64,000 bases of DNA from Synechococcus elongatus PCC 11801 (GTDB lineage: Bacteria; Cyanobacteriota; Cyanobacteriia; Synechococcales; Synechococcaceae), in NCBI RefSeq assembly GCF_003846445.2, contig NZ_CP030139.2:1488001-1552000 (forward strand). Reading direction: 5' to 3'. This document shows, in pieces, positions 48,023 to 58,904 of this stretch. The notes beneath the pieces are model-generated. The model ran no database searches. It saw only the letters and a list, made by a program, of their open reading frames with translations, and was not told the DNA's origin. Position 1 is the first letter of the stretch. Each line of letters begins with the position of its first letter. Both the position numbers and the translations under genes were made by a program.

Positions 48023-49186
48023 TTGCCCTTGGAGCTGACTGTGCAGCTGACGAAAGGATTTGAAGTCGAAGTCTACACTGGCACCCCCGATGGGCAGATC
48101 GTTGGTCTTTCCGATCGCATCTGTAGCGATTTGCAGGGTTTTATGCGGGAGCCTGACAACCGCAATGTCGAATACACGACCCCGCCACGCCCCTGCTATG
48201 ACCGACTTCTCTTAGATCTCTTAGAACCGCGTCGACGCCTGCGCACCTATCTCCAACAGCAGGGCGGCTACACCTTGATTCCAGGCAGCACCCTTGCCCT
48301 ATCGGGGAGCGATCGCTTCTACCGCTCCGACCCCACCAACCCCTATCACGACTTCATCGAAAAGACCTACGGCACCACTGTGGTGACCGCCAGCATTCAT
48401 ATCAATATTGGTTTGAGTGATCCTGAAACGATCCTCAAAGCCTGCCGCTTGGTTCGGCTCGAGGCTCCACTCTATCTAGCTCTCAGTGCCTCTTCGCCTT
48501 TCTTGAACGGACAGGTCACGGGTTCCCACTCCAGTCGTTGGCAGTTATTCCCCAAGACGCCGTCTGAAGTGCCGCTCTTTGAAAGCCATGCCCACTTCAT
48601 CCGCTGGACCGAAGATCAGCTGGCGGTAGGCAGTATGCAAAACGTGCGTCATCTCTGGAGTGCTGTGCGCCCCAATGGCGACCGCCGTCCCTACAAAATC
48701 AATCGACTGGAGCTGCGGATCTGCGATCTGGTCGTCAATCCGCTGGATCTGTTGGCCATTACCGCACTCCTCGAAGCCCGTATTCAACAACTCTTGGAAC
48801 AGCCGAATCTCGATCCTTTAATTGCTAGCCAACTGACCCCTGCAGAACTCGTGCAACTGAGCGATGCCAATGAAGTCGCGGCAGCACGGCATAGTCTGGA
48901 TGCAACTTTGCAGCACTGGCAAGATGGTCGCGCGATCACGGCTCGTGACTGGATTGAAAGTCTCTACGAAACGGTGTTTCCTCTGGCGAAGACTCGAGGC
49001 TATAGCTGCTTCTTGCTACCGATTCAGCGCCTACTGCGGGACGGCAACCTTGCACAGCAGTGGTTGCGACAGGTCGAAGCCGGAGCCACACCTGAAGCGG
49101 TGATGGTTGAGGCGATCGCCACAATGGCTGCCGAAGAACAGGAACTGGCTGAGAAGATCTACGGGGTTGCCTGCTCGGTTTCGTAA
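48023..49186 (+). CDS. gshA: Glutamate-cysteine ligase, cyanobacterial type
   Basis: Protein of 387 residues, first step of glutathione synthesis. Blocks: LTKGFEVEVYTGTPDGQIVG, EPDNRNVEYTTPPRPCYDRL, GSDRFYRSDPTNPYHDFIEK and YKINRLELRICDLVVNPLDL. The annotated start is TTG at 48023; a GTG at 48041 would give a form closer to homologues and is an alternative. Confidence 0.9.
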   Translation: MPLELTVQLTKGFEVEVYTGTPDGQIVGLSDRICSDLQGFMREPDNRNVEYTTPPRPCYDRLLLDLLEPRRRLRTYLQQQGGYTLIPGSTLALSGSDRFYRSDPTNPYHDFIEKTYGTTVVTASIHINIGLSDPETILKACRLVRLEAPLYLALSASSPFLNGQVTGSHSSRWQLFPKTPSEVPLFESHAHFIRWTEDQLAVGSMQNVRHLWSAVRPNGDRRPYKINRLELRICDLVVNPLDLLAITALLEARIQQLLEQPNLDPLIASQLTPAELVQLSDANEVAAARHSLDATLQHWQDGRAITARDWIESLYETVFPLAKTRGYSCFLLPIQRLLRDGNLAQQWLRQVEAGATPEAVMVEAIATMAAEEQELAEKIYGVACSVS

Positions 49187-49344
49187 GAGGCCTAGCCATA
49201 AATCGGCGATCGCTTCTTCCAGCGACAGAGCCCTTCACTGCTGCGAGTCTGAATTAAGGCACTGGCCGGTTCTGTGTCCAGTCAGACGTAGTGCGGTCTG
49301 GGAATCCACCTAGAATGAATTACTGCCAGAACGCTCGAATTGCC

Positions 49345-52300
49345 ATGAGTGCTGCCCTCCAGTCATCCGACGATGCTTTCCGAACCGTGACCAGCGAAAT
49401 TGCCACGGATTTGGATCTGTCGTCTCCGCTGGAGTTTTACCTCCGTCACCGGCTCACCGTGGTGGAAGAGCTCTGGGAGGTGGTGCTGCGCCAGGAGTGT
49501 GGCCAAGAACTCGTCGACATTCTGACCCAGTTGCGTGATCTCACCTCACCGGAAGGACAAGCGCCCGAAGTGGGTGGCGAAGCACTGGTACAGGTGATTG
49601 AGACCCTGGAACTGGGCGATGCGATTCGGGCAGCGCGGGCTTTTGCGCTCTATTTTCAGCTGATCAATATCGTTGAGCAGCACTACGAGCAAACCCAATA
49701 TCAGCTTGCCTACGAGCGATCGCGACTAGAGCCACTGCCCGAACCGGATGAAAGTCCCGATGCACTCCATCCGATTGAAATTCCTCAGCATCAACTCGAT
49801 CCGTTTGCAGCAGTTATTCCGCTTAATCAGGATCCGGCAACCTTTCAAACGTTGTTCCCTCGCCTGCGGCAACTCAACGTTCCGCCGCAGATGATTCAAG
49901 ACCTAACCGATCGCCTCGATATTCGGCTGGTCTTCACCGCTCACCCCACGGAAATTGTCCGCCACACAATTCGCGATAAACAGCGGCGCATTGCCTACCT
50001 ACTGCACCAGCTCGATGAACTAGAAGCTGGTAAAAATCGTGGGCTGCGTGAGCTCGAGATTCAAAATATTCGCCAGCAGCTCACAGAGGAAATTCGCCTG
50101 TGGTGGCGCACGGACGAGTTACATCAGTTCAAGCCAACGGTCTTGGACGAAGTCGACTATGCCTTGCACTATTTCCAAGAAGTCCTCTTTGACGCCATTC
50201 CCCTGCTCTACCAACGCTTCCGACTCGCGCTGCAGGGCACCTTCCCCAATCTGCAGCCCCCCCGTTACAACTTCTGTCAGTTTGGCTCCTGGGTCGGGTC
50301 CGATCGCGATGGCAACCCCGCGGTAACTTCTGCGGTCACGTGGCAGACAGCTTGCTATCAGCGTAGCCTTGTCCTCGACCGCTACATTACGGCGGTGGAG
50401 CATCTGCGCAATGTGCTCAGCCTCTCGATGCACTGGAGCGAAGTGCTGCCGGAGCTGCTCAGCTCTCTTGAGCAGGAGAGCATGCTCTTCCCCGAAACCT
50501 ATGAGGAGCTAGCCGTCCGCTATCGCCAAGAACCCTACCGGCTCAAGCTCTCCTACATTCTGGAACGCTTGCACAACACCCGCGATCGCAATACCCGTCT
50601 CCAGCAACAGCAGGAAAAAGAGGCCACACCGCCCCTGCCGGAGTATCGCGATGGCACACTGTACCAAACGGGTGCTGCATTCCTCGAAGATCTGCAGCTG
50701 ATTCAGCGCAACCTCGAACAGACAGGCCTAAGCTGCTACGAACTTGAAAAGCTGATCTGTCAAGTCGAGATCTTTGGCTTTAACTTGGTTCATCTCGACA
50801 TTCGTCAGGAGAGTTCGCGTCACTCCGATGCCATCAACGAAATCTGTGAATACCTGCAGATTTTGCATCAGCCCTACAACGAGCTGAGTGAGGCAGAGCG
50901 GACGACTTGGTTGGTGCAAGAACTGCAAACCCGTCGGCCTTTGGTGCCTGCCCGCATGCCCTTCTCGGAGGCGACCCGAGAGGTGATTGAAACCCTGCGG
51001 ATGGTCAAGCAACTGCAGGAAGAGTTTGGCGAAGCAGCCTGCCAAACCTACATCATCAGCATGAGTCGCGAACTGAGCGACCTGCTCGAAGTGCTTTTGC
51101 TGGCCAAGGAAGTAGGACTGTACGACCCTGTCACCGGCAAGAGTTCGCTCCAAGTAATCCCGCTGTTTGAAACGGTGGAGGACTTGCAGAATGCACCGCG
51201 GGTGATGACCGCGCTATTTGAGTTACCCTTTTACACCCGTCTTAATCCCACTCAGGCAGAACCCCTGCAAGAGGTGATGCTGGGTTACTCAGACAGCAAT
51301 AAGGACTCGGGTTTCCTCAGTAGTAACTGGGAAATCCACAAGGCCCAGAAAGCACTGGGCACCGTAGCTCGCGATCACCACGTCAAACTGCGCATCTTCC
51401 ATGGGCGTGGCGGATCCGTAGGACGTGGTGGCGGCCCAGCCTACGAAGCGATCTTGGCGCAGCCGGGACGGACAACAGACGGTCGGATCAAGATCACAGA
51501 ACAGGGCGAGGTTTTGGCCTCGAAATATGCCCTGCCTGAACTGGCACTCTATAACCTCGAAACGATTACTACGGCAGTCATTCAGTCGAGCTTACTAGGC
51601 AGTGGCTTTGATGACATTGAGCCGTGGAACCAAATTATGGAGGAGCTGGCGGCGCGATCGCGGCGGCATTACCGCTCCTTGGTTTACGAGCAACCTGACC
51701 TCGTCGATTTCTTTAATCAAGTGACCCCGATTGAAGAGATCAGTAAGCTGCAAATCAGCTCACGGCCGGCACGACGCAAAACCGGCAAACGCGATCTTGG
51801 TAGTTTGCGAGCGATTCCTTGGGTCTTTAGCTGGACCCAGAGCCGCTTCTTGTTGCCCTCTTGGTACGGCGTTGGCACAGCTCTGCAAGAGTTCTTGCAA
51901 GAGCGGCCTGAGCAGAACCTCAATCTACTGCGCTACTTCTACGAAAAGTGGCCCTTCTTCCGCATGGTGATCTCCAAAGTGGAGATGACCCTCGCGAAAG
52001 TTGATTTGCAGATTGCTCATCACTACGTCCAAGAACTGGCCAACCCCGAAGATCAAGAGCGGTTTGAACGAGTATTTAGTCAAATTGCAGCAGAATTCCA
52101 GCTGACCTGTCACTTGGTGCTGACGATCACCAATCACGGTCGTCTACTGGATGGCGATCCAGAACTGCAGCGATCGGTGCAGCTGCGCAACGGGACGATC
52201 GTGCCGCTCGGCTTCCTGCAGGTGGCGTTGCTCAAGCGACTGCGGCAGTATCGCCAGCAAACCGAAACAACCGGTTTAATGCGATCGCGCTATAGCAAAG

Positions 52301-52368
52301 GAGAACTGCTGCGCGGGGCGCTGTTGACTATCAATGGCATCGCCGCTGGGATGCGCAACACAGGGTGA
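49345..52368 (+). CDS. ppc: Phosphoenolpyruvate carboxylase
   Basis: Protein of 1007 residues from the ATG at 49345, an anaplerotic enzyme forming oxaloacetate from PEP and bicarbonate. Signatures: catalytic histidine in [45 protein letters not shown], the mobile-loop [20 protein letters not shown], and the C-terminal GMRNTG with the allosteric site nearby. Start could be upstream (ATG 49315 or a further frame to 49291). It is a central C4-acid enzyme in cyanobacteria. A GNAT gene follows 7 nt later. Confidence 0.95.
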   Translation: MSAALQSSDDAFRTVTSEIATDLDLSSPLEFYLRHRLTVVEELWEVVLRQECGQELVDILTQLRDLTSPEGQAPEVGGEALVQVIETLELGDAIRAARAFALYFQLINIVEQHYEQTQYQLAYERSRLEPLPEPDESPDALHPIEIPQHQLDPFAAVIPLNQDPATFQTLFPRLRQLNVPPQMIQDLTDRLDIRLVFTAHPTEIVRHTIRDKQRRIAYLLHQLDELEAGKNRGLRELEIQNIRQQLTEEIRLWWRTDELHQFKPTVLDEVDYALHYFQEVLFDAIPLLYQRFRLALQGTFPNLQPPRYNFCQFGSWVGSDRDGNPAVTSAVTWQTACYQRSLVLDRYITAVEHLRNVLSLSMHWSEVLPELLSSLEQESMLFPETYEELAVRYRQEPYRLKLSYILERLHNTRDRNTRLQQQQEKEATPPLPEYRDGTLYQTGAAFLEDLQLIQRNLEQTGLSCYELEKLICQVEIFGFNLVHLDIRQESSRHSDAINEICEYLQILHQPYNELSEAERTTWLVQELQTRRPLVPARMPFSEATREVIETLRMVKQLQEEFGEAACQTYIISMSRELSDLLEVLLLAKEVGLYDPVTGKSSLQVIPLFETVEDLQNAPRVMTALFELPFYTRLNPTQAEPLQEVMLGYSDSNKDSGFLSSNWEIHKAQKALGTVARDHHVKLRIFHGRGGSVGRGGGPAYEAILAQPGRTTDGRIKITEQGEVLASKYALPELALYNLETITTAVIQSSLLGSGFDDIEPWNQIMEELAARSRRHYRSLVYEQPDLVDFFNQVTPIEEISKLQISSRPARRKTGKRDLGSLRAIPWVFSWTQSRFLLPSWYGVGTALQEFLQERPEQNLNLLRYFYEKWPFFRMVISKVEMTLAKVDLQIAHHYVQELANPEDQERFERVFSQIAAEFQLTCHLVLTITNHGRLLDGDPELQRSVQLRNGTIVPLGFLQVALLKRLRQYRQQTETTGLMRSRYSKGELLRGALLTINGIAAGMRNTG

Positions 52369-52375
52369 GAAACGG

Positions 52376-52960
52376 ATGACGCAAAACCCCTTGCTGCGCG
52401 ATCGCAGTCGACTGGTGCGAGTTCGAGTGGCGGTCGGCGATGCCACCGGTGATGAACTTAATCAGCTACTGGTGCTCTGCGGCCAGCCACGCCGCGATCT
52501 GCAAAAGTGGGCGATCGCCCTCGACCACACCTTTGTTTGCGTCACTGCTCGCCTACTGACCGATCGCACCCTCGTCGGATTTGTGCGTGCCACCAGTGAT
52601 GAGTCGCTCAACGCCACGATTTGGGATCTCTGGGTCGATCCACTCTTGCCAGAACCAGACAATATTCGGCAGCGCTTGCTCGATATCCTGTTGCGGGAAC
52701 TGAAGCGTGAAATTCCCGGCTGCAGTGTTTCTGTCTTTGCACCTGTGCCTGAACAGCCCGCACTGCGTGCCCTCAATTTTGTGCCCGACCCAGGCGGTAT
52801 TCGTGGAATGACCTACGACGGACTGCAGCACACTGAGTTCTTGGACGCTGATCCAACCGAGCAGACGATTGCGGCAGCTACACCACCACGTCCTGGAATT
52901 GAAGGGTCTCTAACGAGCATGGAGGGATTCGAACCCCCGACTCTCAGAACCGGAATCTGA
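52376..52960 (+). CDS. GNAT-type acetyltransferase; C terminus runs into tRNA gene
   Basis: Protein of 194 residues resembling GNAT N-acetyltransferases (HTFVCVTARLLTDRTLVGFVRA, NATIWDLWVDPLLPEPDNIR, LRALNFVPDPGGIRGMTYDG), substrate unknown. The first ~175 residues form a plausible domain; the last ~15 (SMEGFEPPTLRTGI) are the antisense reading of the tRNA-Arg gene on the other strand and its stop lies inside that gene. The start is the ATG at 52376, 7 nt after ppc. The tail is probably not functional in itself. Confidence 0.78.
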   Translation: MTQNPLLRDRSRLVRVRVAVGDATGDELNQLLVLCGQPRRDLQKWAIALDHTFVCVTARLLTDRTLVGFVRATSDESLNATIWDLWVDPLLPEPDNIRQRLLDILLRELKREIPGCSVSVFAPVPEQPALRALNFVPDPGGIRGMTYDGLQHTEFLDADPTEQTIAAATPPRPGIEGSLTSMEGFEPPTLRTGI

Positions 52961-52986
52961 TGCTCTATCCACTGAGCTACATGCCC
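52914..52986 (-). tRNA. tRNA-Arg (anticodon CCG)
   Basis: Full cloverleaf of 73 nt. The acceptor pairs 52980-52986 with 52915-52921 (one G-U), D-arm GCTC-AGTGGATA-GAGC, anticodon stem TCAGA/TCTGA with loop TTCCGGT, T-arm GGGGG-TTCGAAT-CCCTC (one wobble). CCA is not encoded. A TATGAT element lies at 52998-53003 (minus strand) upstream, a plausible -10. Confidence 0.93.
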
Positions 52987-53056
52987 TTGCACCCAAAATC
53001 ATAGCACTGAGGCTGCTCTGCTAAGCTGTCTGGGCCTTGGCAGCGCTGCGATCGCG

Positions 53057-54220
53057 ATGTTCTTGCATAGCCTTCATCTTCAACACTTCCGCAACTATCG
53101 CGATCAAACGGTGCAGTTCCAAGCCCCGAAGACGATTCTGCTGGGGGAGAACGCTCAGGGCAAAACAAACCTCCTTGAAGCAGTCGAATTGTTCTCGACT
53201 TTGCGATCGCACCGCGTCAGTCGCGATCGCGATTTAGTCCAAAGCGGCGCAGCTTCCGCGCTGTTGACAGCGGTGGTGGAGCGCGACAGCGGCGAGCAAC
53301 AGCTACAACTGCAGCTGCAGCACCAGGGACGTCGGCGCGTGCAGCGGGATGGCGAAGTCCTGCGGCGGCAGCTCGATCTTCTGGGCTCTCTCTGCAGTGT
53401 TCAATTTTCCTCCCTCGATCTGGACCTCGTGCGGGGTGGCCCCCAGCAACGTCGCGACTGGCTCGATCGCCTGCTGATTCAACTGCAGCCGGTCTACGCC
53501 CATCTGCAACAGCAATACGGGCGGGTGTTGCGGCAGCGCAATGCCCTGCTGCGGCGATCGGAATCCTTGGATCTGGCCTTACTCAACCCGCTCAACTGGC
53601 AACTGACGCAGCTTGGGGTTCACATCATGCGGCGGCGATCGCGGGCGATTCAACGCTTAGCCCCGTTGGCGACCCACTGGCACCGGGAGATCAGTGGCCA
53701 ACGGGAGCAACTGGTGGTGACTTATCAGCCCAACGTGCCAGTCCCCGATGACCCAGAGGCAGCGACGCTGTGGCAAGAGCAGATGCTGGCGCAGATCGAA
53801 GCTCGTCGTCCGGCAGAAGCAGCCCAACGGACCAGCCTTGTTGGGCCCCATCGTGATGATCTCAGCCTGAGCATCGATGGTACAGAAGCTCGTTTGCAGG
53901 CGTCGCAGGGGCAGCAACGCACCCTCGTGTTATCGCTCAAGCTGGCGGAGCTAGAGTTAATCGAAGCCGTCTTGGGCGAACCACCCCTGCTGTTGCTCGA
54001 TGATGTCTTGGCAGAACTGGATTTACGGCGACAGCAACAGCTGCTGGAAGCGATCGCTAACCGTTTTCAGACGCTGATTACCACCACCCACCTCTCAGCG
54101 TTTGATCCGACTTGGGTGCAGACAGCTCAAATCCTTACGGTTCAGTCGGGTCACTTGCAGTCTGAAGCGGCGTTGCCGGTCCCAAGCAGCGTGTCCCTCC
54201 ATAGGTCCCCGGATAGTTAA
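53057..54220 (+). CDS. recF: DNA replication and repair protein RecF
   Basis: Protein of 387 residues, SMC-like ATPase that loads RecA at gaps. Walker A in [23 protein letters not shown]-like signature in [20 protein letters not shown], Walker B in [23 protein letters not shown] at 53057. Its last 86 nt overlap the 3' end of the minus-strand gene at 54135. Confidence 0.95.
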   Translation: MFLHSLHLQHFRNYRDQTVQFQAPKTILLGENAQGKTNLLEAVELFSTLRSHRVSRDRDLVQSGAASALLTAVVERDSGEQQLQLQLQHQGRRRVQRDGEVLRRQLDLLGSLCSVQFSSLDLDLVRGGPQQRRDWLDRLLIQLQPVYAHLQQQYGRVLRQRNALLRRSESLDLALLNPLNWQLTQLGVHIMRRRSRAIQRLAPLATHWHREISGQREQLVVTYQPNVPVPDDPEAATLWQEQMLAQIEARRPAEAAQRTSLVGPHRDDLSLSIDGTEARLQASQGQQRTLVLSLKLAELELIEAVLGEPPLLLLDDVLAELDLRRQQQLLEAIANRFQTLITTTHLSAFDPTWVQTAQILTVQSGHLQSEAALPVPSSVSLHRSPDS

Positions 54221-54452
54221 GACGACGTTCGAGGCAGGCAAAGACTTGGCTGAGGGCTTGGGCTTCACTGTTGAGCTGGTAGGACCAGAGCAACAGGGCA
54301 AACTGTAGCAGTCCTAAGAGGCCAACACTCCACCGCAGGCGTCGCTGCCGCGTGGTTACAGGCCGGGAGAACTTGCTGCCCGCTAGCCGGGGGGGACGGC
54401 CTGACTGCGATCGCAGTCGAGGCTGCTTCTGAGGGAGCGATCGCGGTTTCAT
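54135..54452 (-). CDS. Small membrane hypothetical protein
   Basis: Protein of 105 residues with a basic N terminus (1-40, rich in Arg/Lys/Pro), one membrane segment ([20 protein letters not shown]) and a short polar C terminus with two cysteines. Its ATG overlaps the stop of the upstream prepilin-like gene by ATGA, so they are translationally coupled. The 3' end overlaps recF convergently. It may belong to a small membrane or pilus-related pair. Confidence 0.6.
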   Translation of the reverse strand: MKPRSLPQKQPRLRSQSGRPPRLAGSKFSRPVTTRQRRLRWSVGLLGLLQFALLLWSYQLNSEAQALSQVFACLERRLNYPGTYGGTRCLGPATPLQTASDPTEP

Positions 54453-54631
54453 TGCCGAATTTGGGGCAGGGTGGTCACAGCTTTGCTGGCTTCAGCTTCT
54501 GGGTTGAAGCGCTGCCACAGCCACCAGCCCCCCCCCACAATGGCTCCAGCCACGATGATGATCAAGAGCAGTTCTCCCACCGTTAATCCTTGGGTCGATC
54601 CTGAACGGAAGGCGAGTGGTCGAAGGGGCAT
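54449..54631 (-). CDS. Very short prepilin-like (class III signal) protein
   Basis: Protein of 60 residues from the ATG at 54631 (GGAG about 8 nt upstream); an in-frame TTG at 54649 gives 66. The N-terminal part contains STQGLTVGELLLIIIVAGAI, matching the type IV prepilin peptidase site: glycine at -1, hydrophobic +1, Thr +2, and Glu at +5, followed by a hydrophobic helix. Short basic and polar tail ([21 protein letters not shown]) and no globular domain. It could be a minor pseudopilin or a decoy/regulator; the match is to a short motif only. Confidence 0.55.
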   Translation of the reverse strand: MPLRPLAFRSGSTQGLTVGELLLIIIVAGAIVGGGWWLWQRFNPEAEASKAVTTLPQIRQ

Positions 54632-54715
54632 GACAGCTCCGTGTGGCAATTGTCGCAGCCATTAAACCACGGCGATCGCAATCGCGGTCAAACCAAGGCT
54701 GTCGCTAGGATTCGT

Positions 54716-54770
54716 GGGATTTCATAAATCCCCTATGATGAGAGACCGAAGACCTGTTGGCAGCTGCCAA
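54716..54770 (+). promoter_or_regulatory. Leader elements of speD (hairpin and palindrome)
   Basis: A 7-bp hairpin (54716-54722 with 54726-54732, loop 3 nt) is followed by a TATGAT -10-like hexamer at 54734-54739 and by a perfect 14-bp palindrome, TTGGCAGCTGCCAA (54757-54770), upstream of the speD ATG at 54806. The palindrome could be a regulator-binding site. Confidence 0.4.
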
Positions 54771-54805
54771 TGGGCCTTTTCACTAGCACAGGAGTTGTGT
54801 GTCCG

Positions 54806-55231
54806 ATGACCTCGTTCTACCTCGAGCAAGAAACCTTTGAGCCGCCAGGAGCTGTTGGAACCCACTGCATTTTGGAGCTCTATGGCTGTCCAGCCGAGCT
54901 GCTCAATGATGCCGACCAGATCCAAGCCAATTTGCGAGCTGCTGCGACCCAAGCAGGGGCAACGCTCTTACAGGAAACCTGCCACCGTTTTGAGCCTCAA
55001 GGGGTCACAGCATTGGCTTTGCTCGCTGAATCCCATATTTCAATTCATACTTGGCCTGAATCTGGCTACGCTGCCGTCGACGTGTTTACCTGCGGCAGTC
55101 ATACTCAGCCAGAAACTGCCTGCCAATACTTAGTCGAAGCCTTTCGATCGCGACAATACACGCTGCACTCTTTGCGACGACAACCCCCCGCTTCAATTCG
55201 GGAAGTCAGTCGCGAGCCTGTTGCTGTCTAA
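54806..55231 (+). CDS. speD: S-adenosylmethionine decarboxylase proenzyme
   Basis: Class 1B SpeD of 141 residues, giving decarboxylated AdoMet for spermidine synthesis. The proenzyme self-cleaves between E75 and S76 in LLAESHISIHTWPE to form the pyruvoyl group. Other blocks: GAVGTHCILELYGCPAELLN and AAVDVFTCGSHTQPETACQY. The frame opens at 54770, but the family N terminus and the upstream AGGAG favour the ATG at 54806. A Rho-independent terminator follows. Confidence 0.95.
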   Translation: MTSFYLEQETFEPPGAVGTHCILELYGCPAELLNDADQIQANLRAAATQAGATLLQETCHRFEPQGVTALALLAESHISIHTWPESGYAAVDVFTCGSHTQPETACQYLVEAFRSRQYTLHSLRRQPPASIREVSREPVAV

Positions 55232-55260
55232 ATATCCATTGCACAATTCATGGCTACCCA

Positions 55261-55293
55261 CCCCTGCTGACCGGTTGGTCGCGGGGTTTTTTT
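55261..55293 (+). terminator. Rho-independent terminator of speD
   Basis: A CCCC/GGGG outer stem (55261-55264 with 55283-55286) and GACC/GGTC inner stem (55269-55272 with 55277-55280), followed by a seven-T run (55287-55293), about 30 nt past the speD stop. Confidence 0.85.
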
Positions 55294-55530
55294 GTCTTTG
55301 GGCGGCAAGGGTCGATTCCAGTACCAAACTGGTCGGTAGCTGATCAGGCGGGACGAGGTACGGCGCAAAATTGAGCCGCCATCGCACCCGCTGAGCAGTC
55401 CTCGAATGCTCCTGTGACCATTTCTACAGAAAATAACCTTGAAAAAGCAGTCGCCATAAGACTTTAGACCTTCCGCTTCAAAAAAGAGTGCTGTATTATT
55501 TGCGAGACCCGCTCAAATCTACTTCTCATC

Positions 55531-55806
55531 ATGAATAAGGGTGAACTCATCGATCAGGTGGCAGTACGGACTGGCCTGACAAAAGTGCAAGTTGCCGCCG
55601 CGATTGATGCCTTGGTCGACGTCATTGTCGATACCGTGGTCGAAGGTGAAAAAGTGTCAATTCTAGGCTTTGGTGCCTTCGAAGCACGGGAGCGCTCCGA
55701 ACGTCAGGGCCTCAATCCTAAAACGGGTGACAAGATTTTGATCCCTGCCAAGAAAGTTCCAGCATTCACCGCTGGCAAGCTTTTCAAGGATCGTGTCCAA
55801 GGCTAG
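55531..55806 (+). CDS. hup: DNA-binding protein HU
   Basis: HU of 91 residues: MNKGELIDQVAVRTGLTKVQ at the N terminus, VSILGFGAFEARERSERQGL and NPKTGDKILIPAKKVPAFTA in the beta arm, typical of the single cyanobacterial HU. A nucleoid-associated dimer that bends DNA. A TATTAT element lies at 55494-55499 upstream. A terminator follows. Confidence 0.97.
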   Translation: MNKGELIDQVAVRTGLTKVQVAAAIDALVDVIVDTVVEGEKVSILGFGAFEARERSERQGLNPKTGDKILIPAKKVPAFTAGKLFKDRVQG

Positions 55807-55828
55807 AACTGCGATCGCGATCGCATCA

Positions 55829-55863
55829 AAATGGGGAGAAATTGTGATGTTTTCTCCCCATTT
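55829..55863 (+). terminator. Rho-independent terminator of hup
   Basis: A perfect 13-bp stem (55829-55841 with 55851-55863) with a 9-nt loop. T-rich sequence follows (TTTCTTTT). Located about 22 nt past the stop of hup. Confidence 0.85.
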
Positions 55864-55906
55864 CTTTTGTCAATCTGACTCAGAATTTGTAATCCACAAT
55901 ACGCCG

Positions 55907-56107
55907 TTAGGCGTGCAGACGCCGCCACGAATTATCGTAACGACCGCGGAAATAGTTGAGTAATTCTGGGGCATTGAGTCGAGAAGCAACGAGCTCACGC
56001 GCTTGGGGCGAACTCGTGTTCCAAGGATTCGGGTTCCGTTTTTGGCTGTTGGCAGTAACATCGAGCTGATCGTGCAACTCGGCATCGAGCTTGGAAAGCT
56101 TAGTCAT
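55907..56107 (-). CDS. Small conserved-looking hypothetical protein
   Basis: Protein of 66 residues. Polar N terminus (MTKLSKLDAELHDQLDVTAN) then a compact segment NPWNTSSPQARELVASRLNA with a closing aromatic, basic end (YFRGRYDNSWRRLHA). Not a membrane protein and no known motif. ATG at 56107; gene density and coherent composition support it, but it is short. Confidence 0.5.
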   Translation of the reverse strand: MTKLSKLDAELHDQLDVTANSQKRNPNPWNTSSPQARELVASRLNAPELLNYFRGRYDNSWRRLHA

Positions 56108-56261
56108 AGCGAAAACGCGTCCAGCAGGGCAATCTCAATCCTAGGAAGTTGCGATCGGTGGACTCGCCTCTGTTGCAGCTCTGCGATAGTTCGCAGTAAT
56201 GCTTCTTCTACGCAAGAGCGACCACTCACTCCTCATTCACTCGCAGAAAGAGGATCGTCAA

Positions 56262-58895
56262 CTAGCTGAACAGTCCCAGTTGTTCAGTTGCGATCGCGGC
56301 ATCCGATAGCTCAGACGGTGGACTCAGGCGGCGGGGTGAGTTGCTACGCCGTAATCCGACAGCGATCCGGCTGTGTTTTTCAATTTGACCCATCACCTGC
56401 CGCGCTCGAGTAATGACCTCGCTGGGTAAACCTGCAAGCCGCGCTGCTTCAATGCCGTAGGAGCGATCGGCTCCTCCAGGCTGAACTTGGTGCAAGAAGA
56501 CAATGCGATCGGGTAGCTCTTTGACAGTGACTTGAAAGTTGGCAACGTTATTGAGCAGTCCCGAGAGTTCATTGAGCTCGTGGTAGTGGGTCGCAAAAAT
56601 CGTGCGGGCTTGGATCTCGCTGGCGAGATATTCAGCCACGGCCCAGGCAATCGAAAGGCCATCAAAGGTTGCGGTGCCACGACCAATTTCATCCAATAAG
56701 ACCAGCGATCGCGCTGTAGCGTGGTTGAGGATGTTGGCGGTTTCGTTCATCTCGACCATGAAGGTCGATTGACCGGTCGCCAGATCATCGACAGCTCCAA
56801 CACGGGTGAAGATGCGATCGCAAATCCCAACTTGCGCGTTCTTCGCCGGAACGAAACTGCCGATCTGAGCCAGCAGTTGAATTAAGCCGACTTGGCGCAG
56901 GTAACAGCTTTTGCCACTGGCATTAGGGCCAGTCAGCACAATCAGATCAGGCCCGCGATCGCTGCCGAGACTACAGCTATTGGGCACATAAAAGCCGCTC
57001 GGTAGCGCCTGCTCCACGACGGGATGGCGACCATCCTGAATTACCAGCTGGCGATCGTCGCAGATCTCAGGGCAACAGTAGTTTTGATAGACCGCTACCT
57101 CTGCCAAGGCAGCCAAGACATCAGCTGCTGCTACAGCAGTCGCGATCGCGCGAATCGTTTCGACATGATGACTGACTTCGCTGCGCAGCCCCAGGAAGAG
57201 GTCGTACTCCAATTGGTTGAGGTCGGTTTGGGCATTGAGGATGCGACTTTCCCGCTCTTTCAAGTCCGGCGTGATGAAGCGCTCTTCGTTGGTCAGAGTT
57301 TGGCGGCGAATGTAGTGATCGGGGACTTGATCCGCTTTACTGCGACTGAGGCTGAGGTAGTAGCCAAAGGTTTTGCTGTAGCCAACTTTGAGGCTGTTGA
57401 TGCCGGTGGTCGCACGTTCACTTACTTCGAGGCTGGCAATCCACTGGCGATCGCTCTCCACCTGTTGCCGCAACTCATCCAGTGCGATGGAAACGCCCGG
57501 TCGGATCAGTCCGCCTTCGGTAAGCTGCAGCGGTGGCGATTCGACTAAATGCTGCTGGAGGCGATCGCCCAACTGTTCTAGTTCCGGCGGGACTTGCTGC
57601 AACTGCGCCAGCAAGGGTGATTGGGCGCGATTGAGTAACTGCGCTAGCTCCGGCAACCGCAGCAATGACTCTGCCAACGCCAACAGATCGCGGGCATTAG
57701 CAGTACCGGCTCCCGCTCGACCCGACAGTCGTTCGAGGTCGTAGATTTTCTGCAGCAGCGATCGCAGATCCTGCCGAAGTCGCCCATCCTGACAGAGTTC
57801 TTGAATAGCGGCTTGTCGGTTGCGAATCGCCTCGGGATTGAGCAAAGGCTGCAAGAGCCAGCGGCGCAGCAACCGCCCGCCCATGCTGGTCATCGTGCGA
57901 TCAAGCGCCCAGAGCAGCGAGCCGTGGAAGCTACCATCCCGCTGGGTTTGGGTGATCTCTAAATTGCGGCGAGTTTGCTGATCAAGGATCAAAAACTCCG
58001 TTAGCGAATAGGTGCGCGGCTTTTGCAACGGGGCGAGGCTTTCCCGCTGGGTTTCGGCTAAGTAATCGAGCAGCCCACCGGCAGCACGGATCGCCAAGGG
58101 CAATTGCTCACAGCCGCAGCCTTCCAGCGATCGCAGTTGGAAATGTTCCAGCAACCGCTGCCGCGCCTCATGCAACTCAAACGGCATGGGCGATCGCAGG
58201 GCGTAGCAAAAGGAATCCGGCAAGCAATCCGGAATCTGCTGTGGCTTGGACTGCCCCGGCCGTAGCAATCCGGCCAAATCGGGAGCGGCACTGGGGAACA
58301 GCACTTCCGACGGTTGCAGGCGATAGAGTTCCTGGGTCAGTCCGTCTAGGCCACTGCTTTGGCTCGTCCAATAGTCGCCGGTGGAGCTATCTGCGTAGGC
58401 CAGCCCCCAATGCTCTCCGGCAATGACGACTGCCGCCAAAAAGTTATTACGGCGCGCCTGCAGCATTCCTTCTTCGAGGATGGTGCCCGGCGTGATGATC
58501 CGAGTGATTTCGCGGCGGACGAGCGGTCCTTGGGCTTGAGCTGCGGTTTCAACCTGATCGCAAATGGCGATCGCGTAGCCTTTCTCGACTAACTGGCTGG
58601 CATAGCGATCGAGGGCGTGATAAGGAATGCCCGCCATTGGCACCCGCCCGACTTCTTTGCCGGCTTCCTTGCTGGTTAGCACCAACTCCAGCTCGCGAGC
58701 GACTACGATCGCATCCTGAAAAAAGCATTCGAAGAAATCGCCCATGCGATAGAGCAGGATCTGCTGCAAATGCTGGTCCTTGACCTCGGCATAATGCTGC
58801 ATCATCGGCGTCAGGCGATCGCGTTCGACCTGACGGTGGTCCGCATAGCGCACCTCATGTTTGGCCAAATGCTCTGGAAGATCAGAAGTCGTCAT
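56262..58895 (-). CDS. mutS: DNA mismatch repair protein MutS
   Basis: Protein of 877 residues. N-terminal mismatch-recognition domain includes [14 protein letters not shown] (the Phe-x-Glu motif region), followed by the connector and lever domains, a clamp domain (about 440-560), and the C-terminal ATPase with Walker [27 protein letters not shown] and [23 protein letters not shown] at 58895. Just downstream of a GT39-type gene on the same strand. Confidence 0.96.
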   Translation of the reverse strand: MTTSDLPEHLAKHEVRYADHRQVERDRLTPMMQHYAEVKDQHLQQILLYRMGDFFECFFQDAIVVARELELVLTSKEAGKEVGRVPMAGIPYHALDRYASQLVEKGYAIAICDQVETAAQAQGPLVRREITRIITPGTILEEGMLQARRNNFLAAVVIAGEHWGLAYADSSTGDYWTSQSSGLDGLTQELYRLQPSEVLFPSAAPDLAGLLRPGQSKPQQIPDCLPDSFCYALRSPMPFELHEARQRLLEHFQLRSLEGCGCEQLPLAIRAAGGLLDYLAETQRESLAPLQKPRTYSLTEFLILDQQTRRNLEITQTQRDGSFHGSLLWALDRTMTSMGGRLLRRWLLQPLLNPEAIRNRQAAIQELCQDGRLRQDLRSLLQKIYDLERLSGRAGAGTANARDLLALAESLLRLPELAQLLNRAQSPLLAQLQQVPPELEQLGDRLQQHLVESPPLQLTEGGLIRPGVSIALDELRQQVESDRQWIASLEVSERATTGINSLKVGYSKTFGYYLSLSRSKADQVPDHYIRRQTLTNEERFITPDLKERESRILNAQTDLNQLEYDLFLGLRSEVSHHVETIRAIATAVAAADVLAALAEVAVYQNYCCPEICDDRQLVIQDGRHPVVEQALPSGFYVPNSCSLGSDRGPDLIVLTGPNASGKSCYLRQVGLIQLLAQIGSFVPAKNAQVGICDRIFTRVGAVDDLATGQSTFMVEMNETANILNHATARSLVLLDEIGRGTATFDGLSIAWAVAEYLASEIQARTIFATHYHELNELSGLLNNVANFQVTVKELPDRIVFLHQVQPGGADRSYGIEAARLAGLPSEVITRARQVMGQIEKHSRIAVGLRRSNSPRRLSPPSELSDAAIATEQLGLFS

Positions 58896-58904
58896 GCGTT
58901 GTAG

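Noticed and set aside
55193-55387. 64-codon minus-strand frame downstream of speD
   Set aside because: It runs through the speD terminator hairpin and has no family resemblance.
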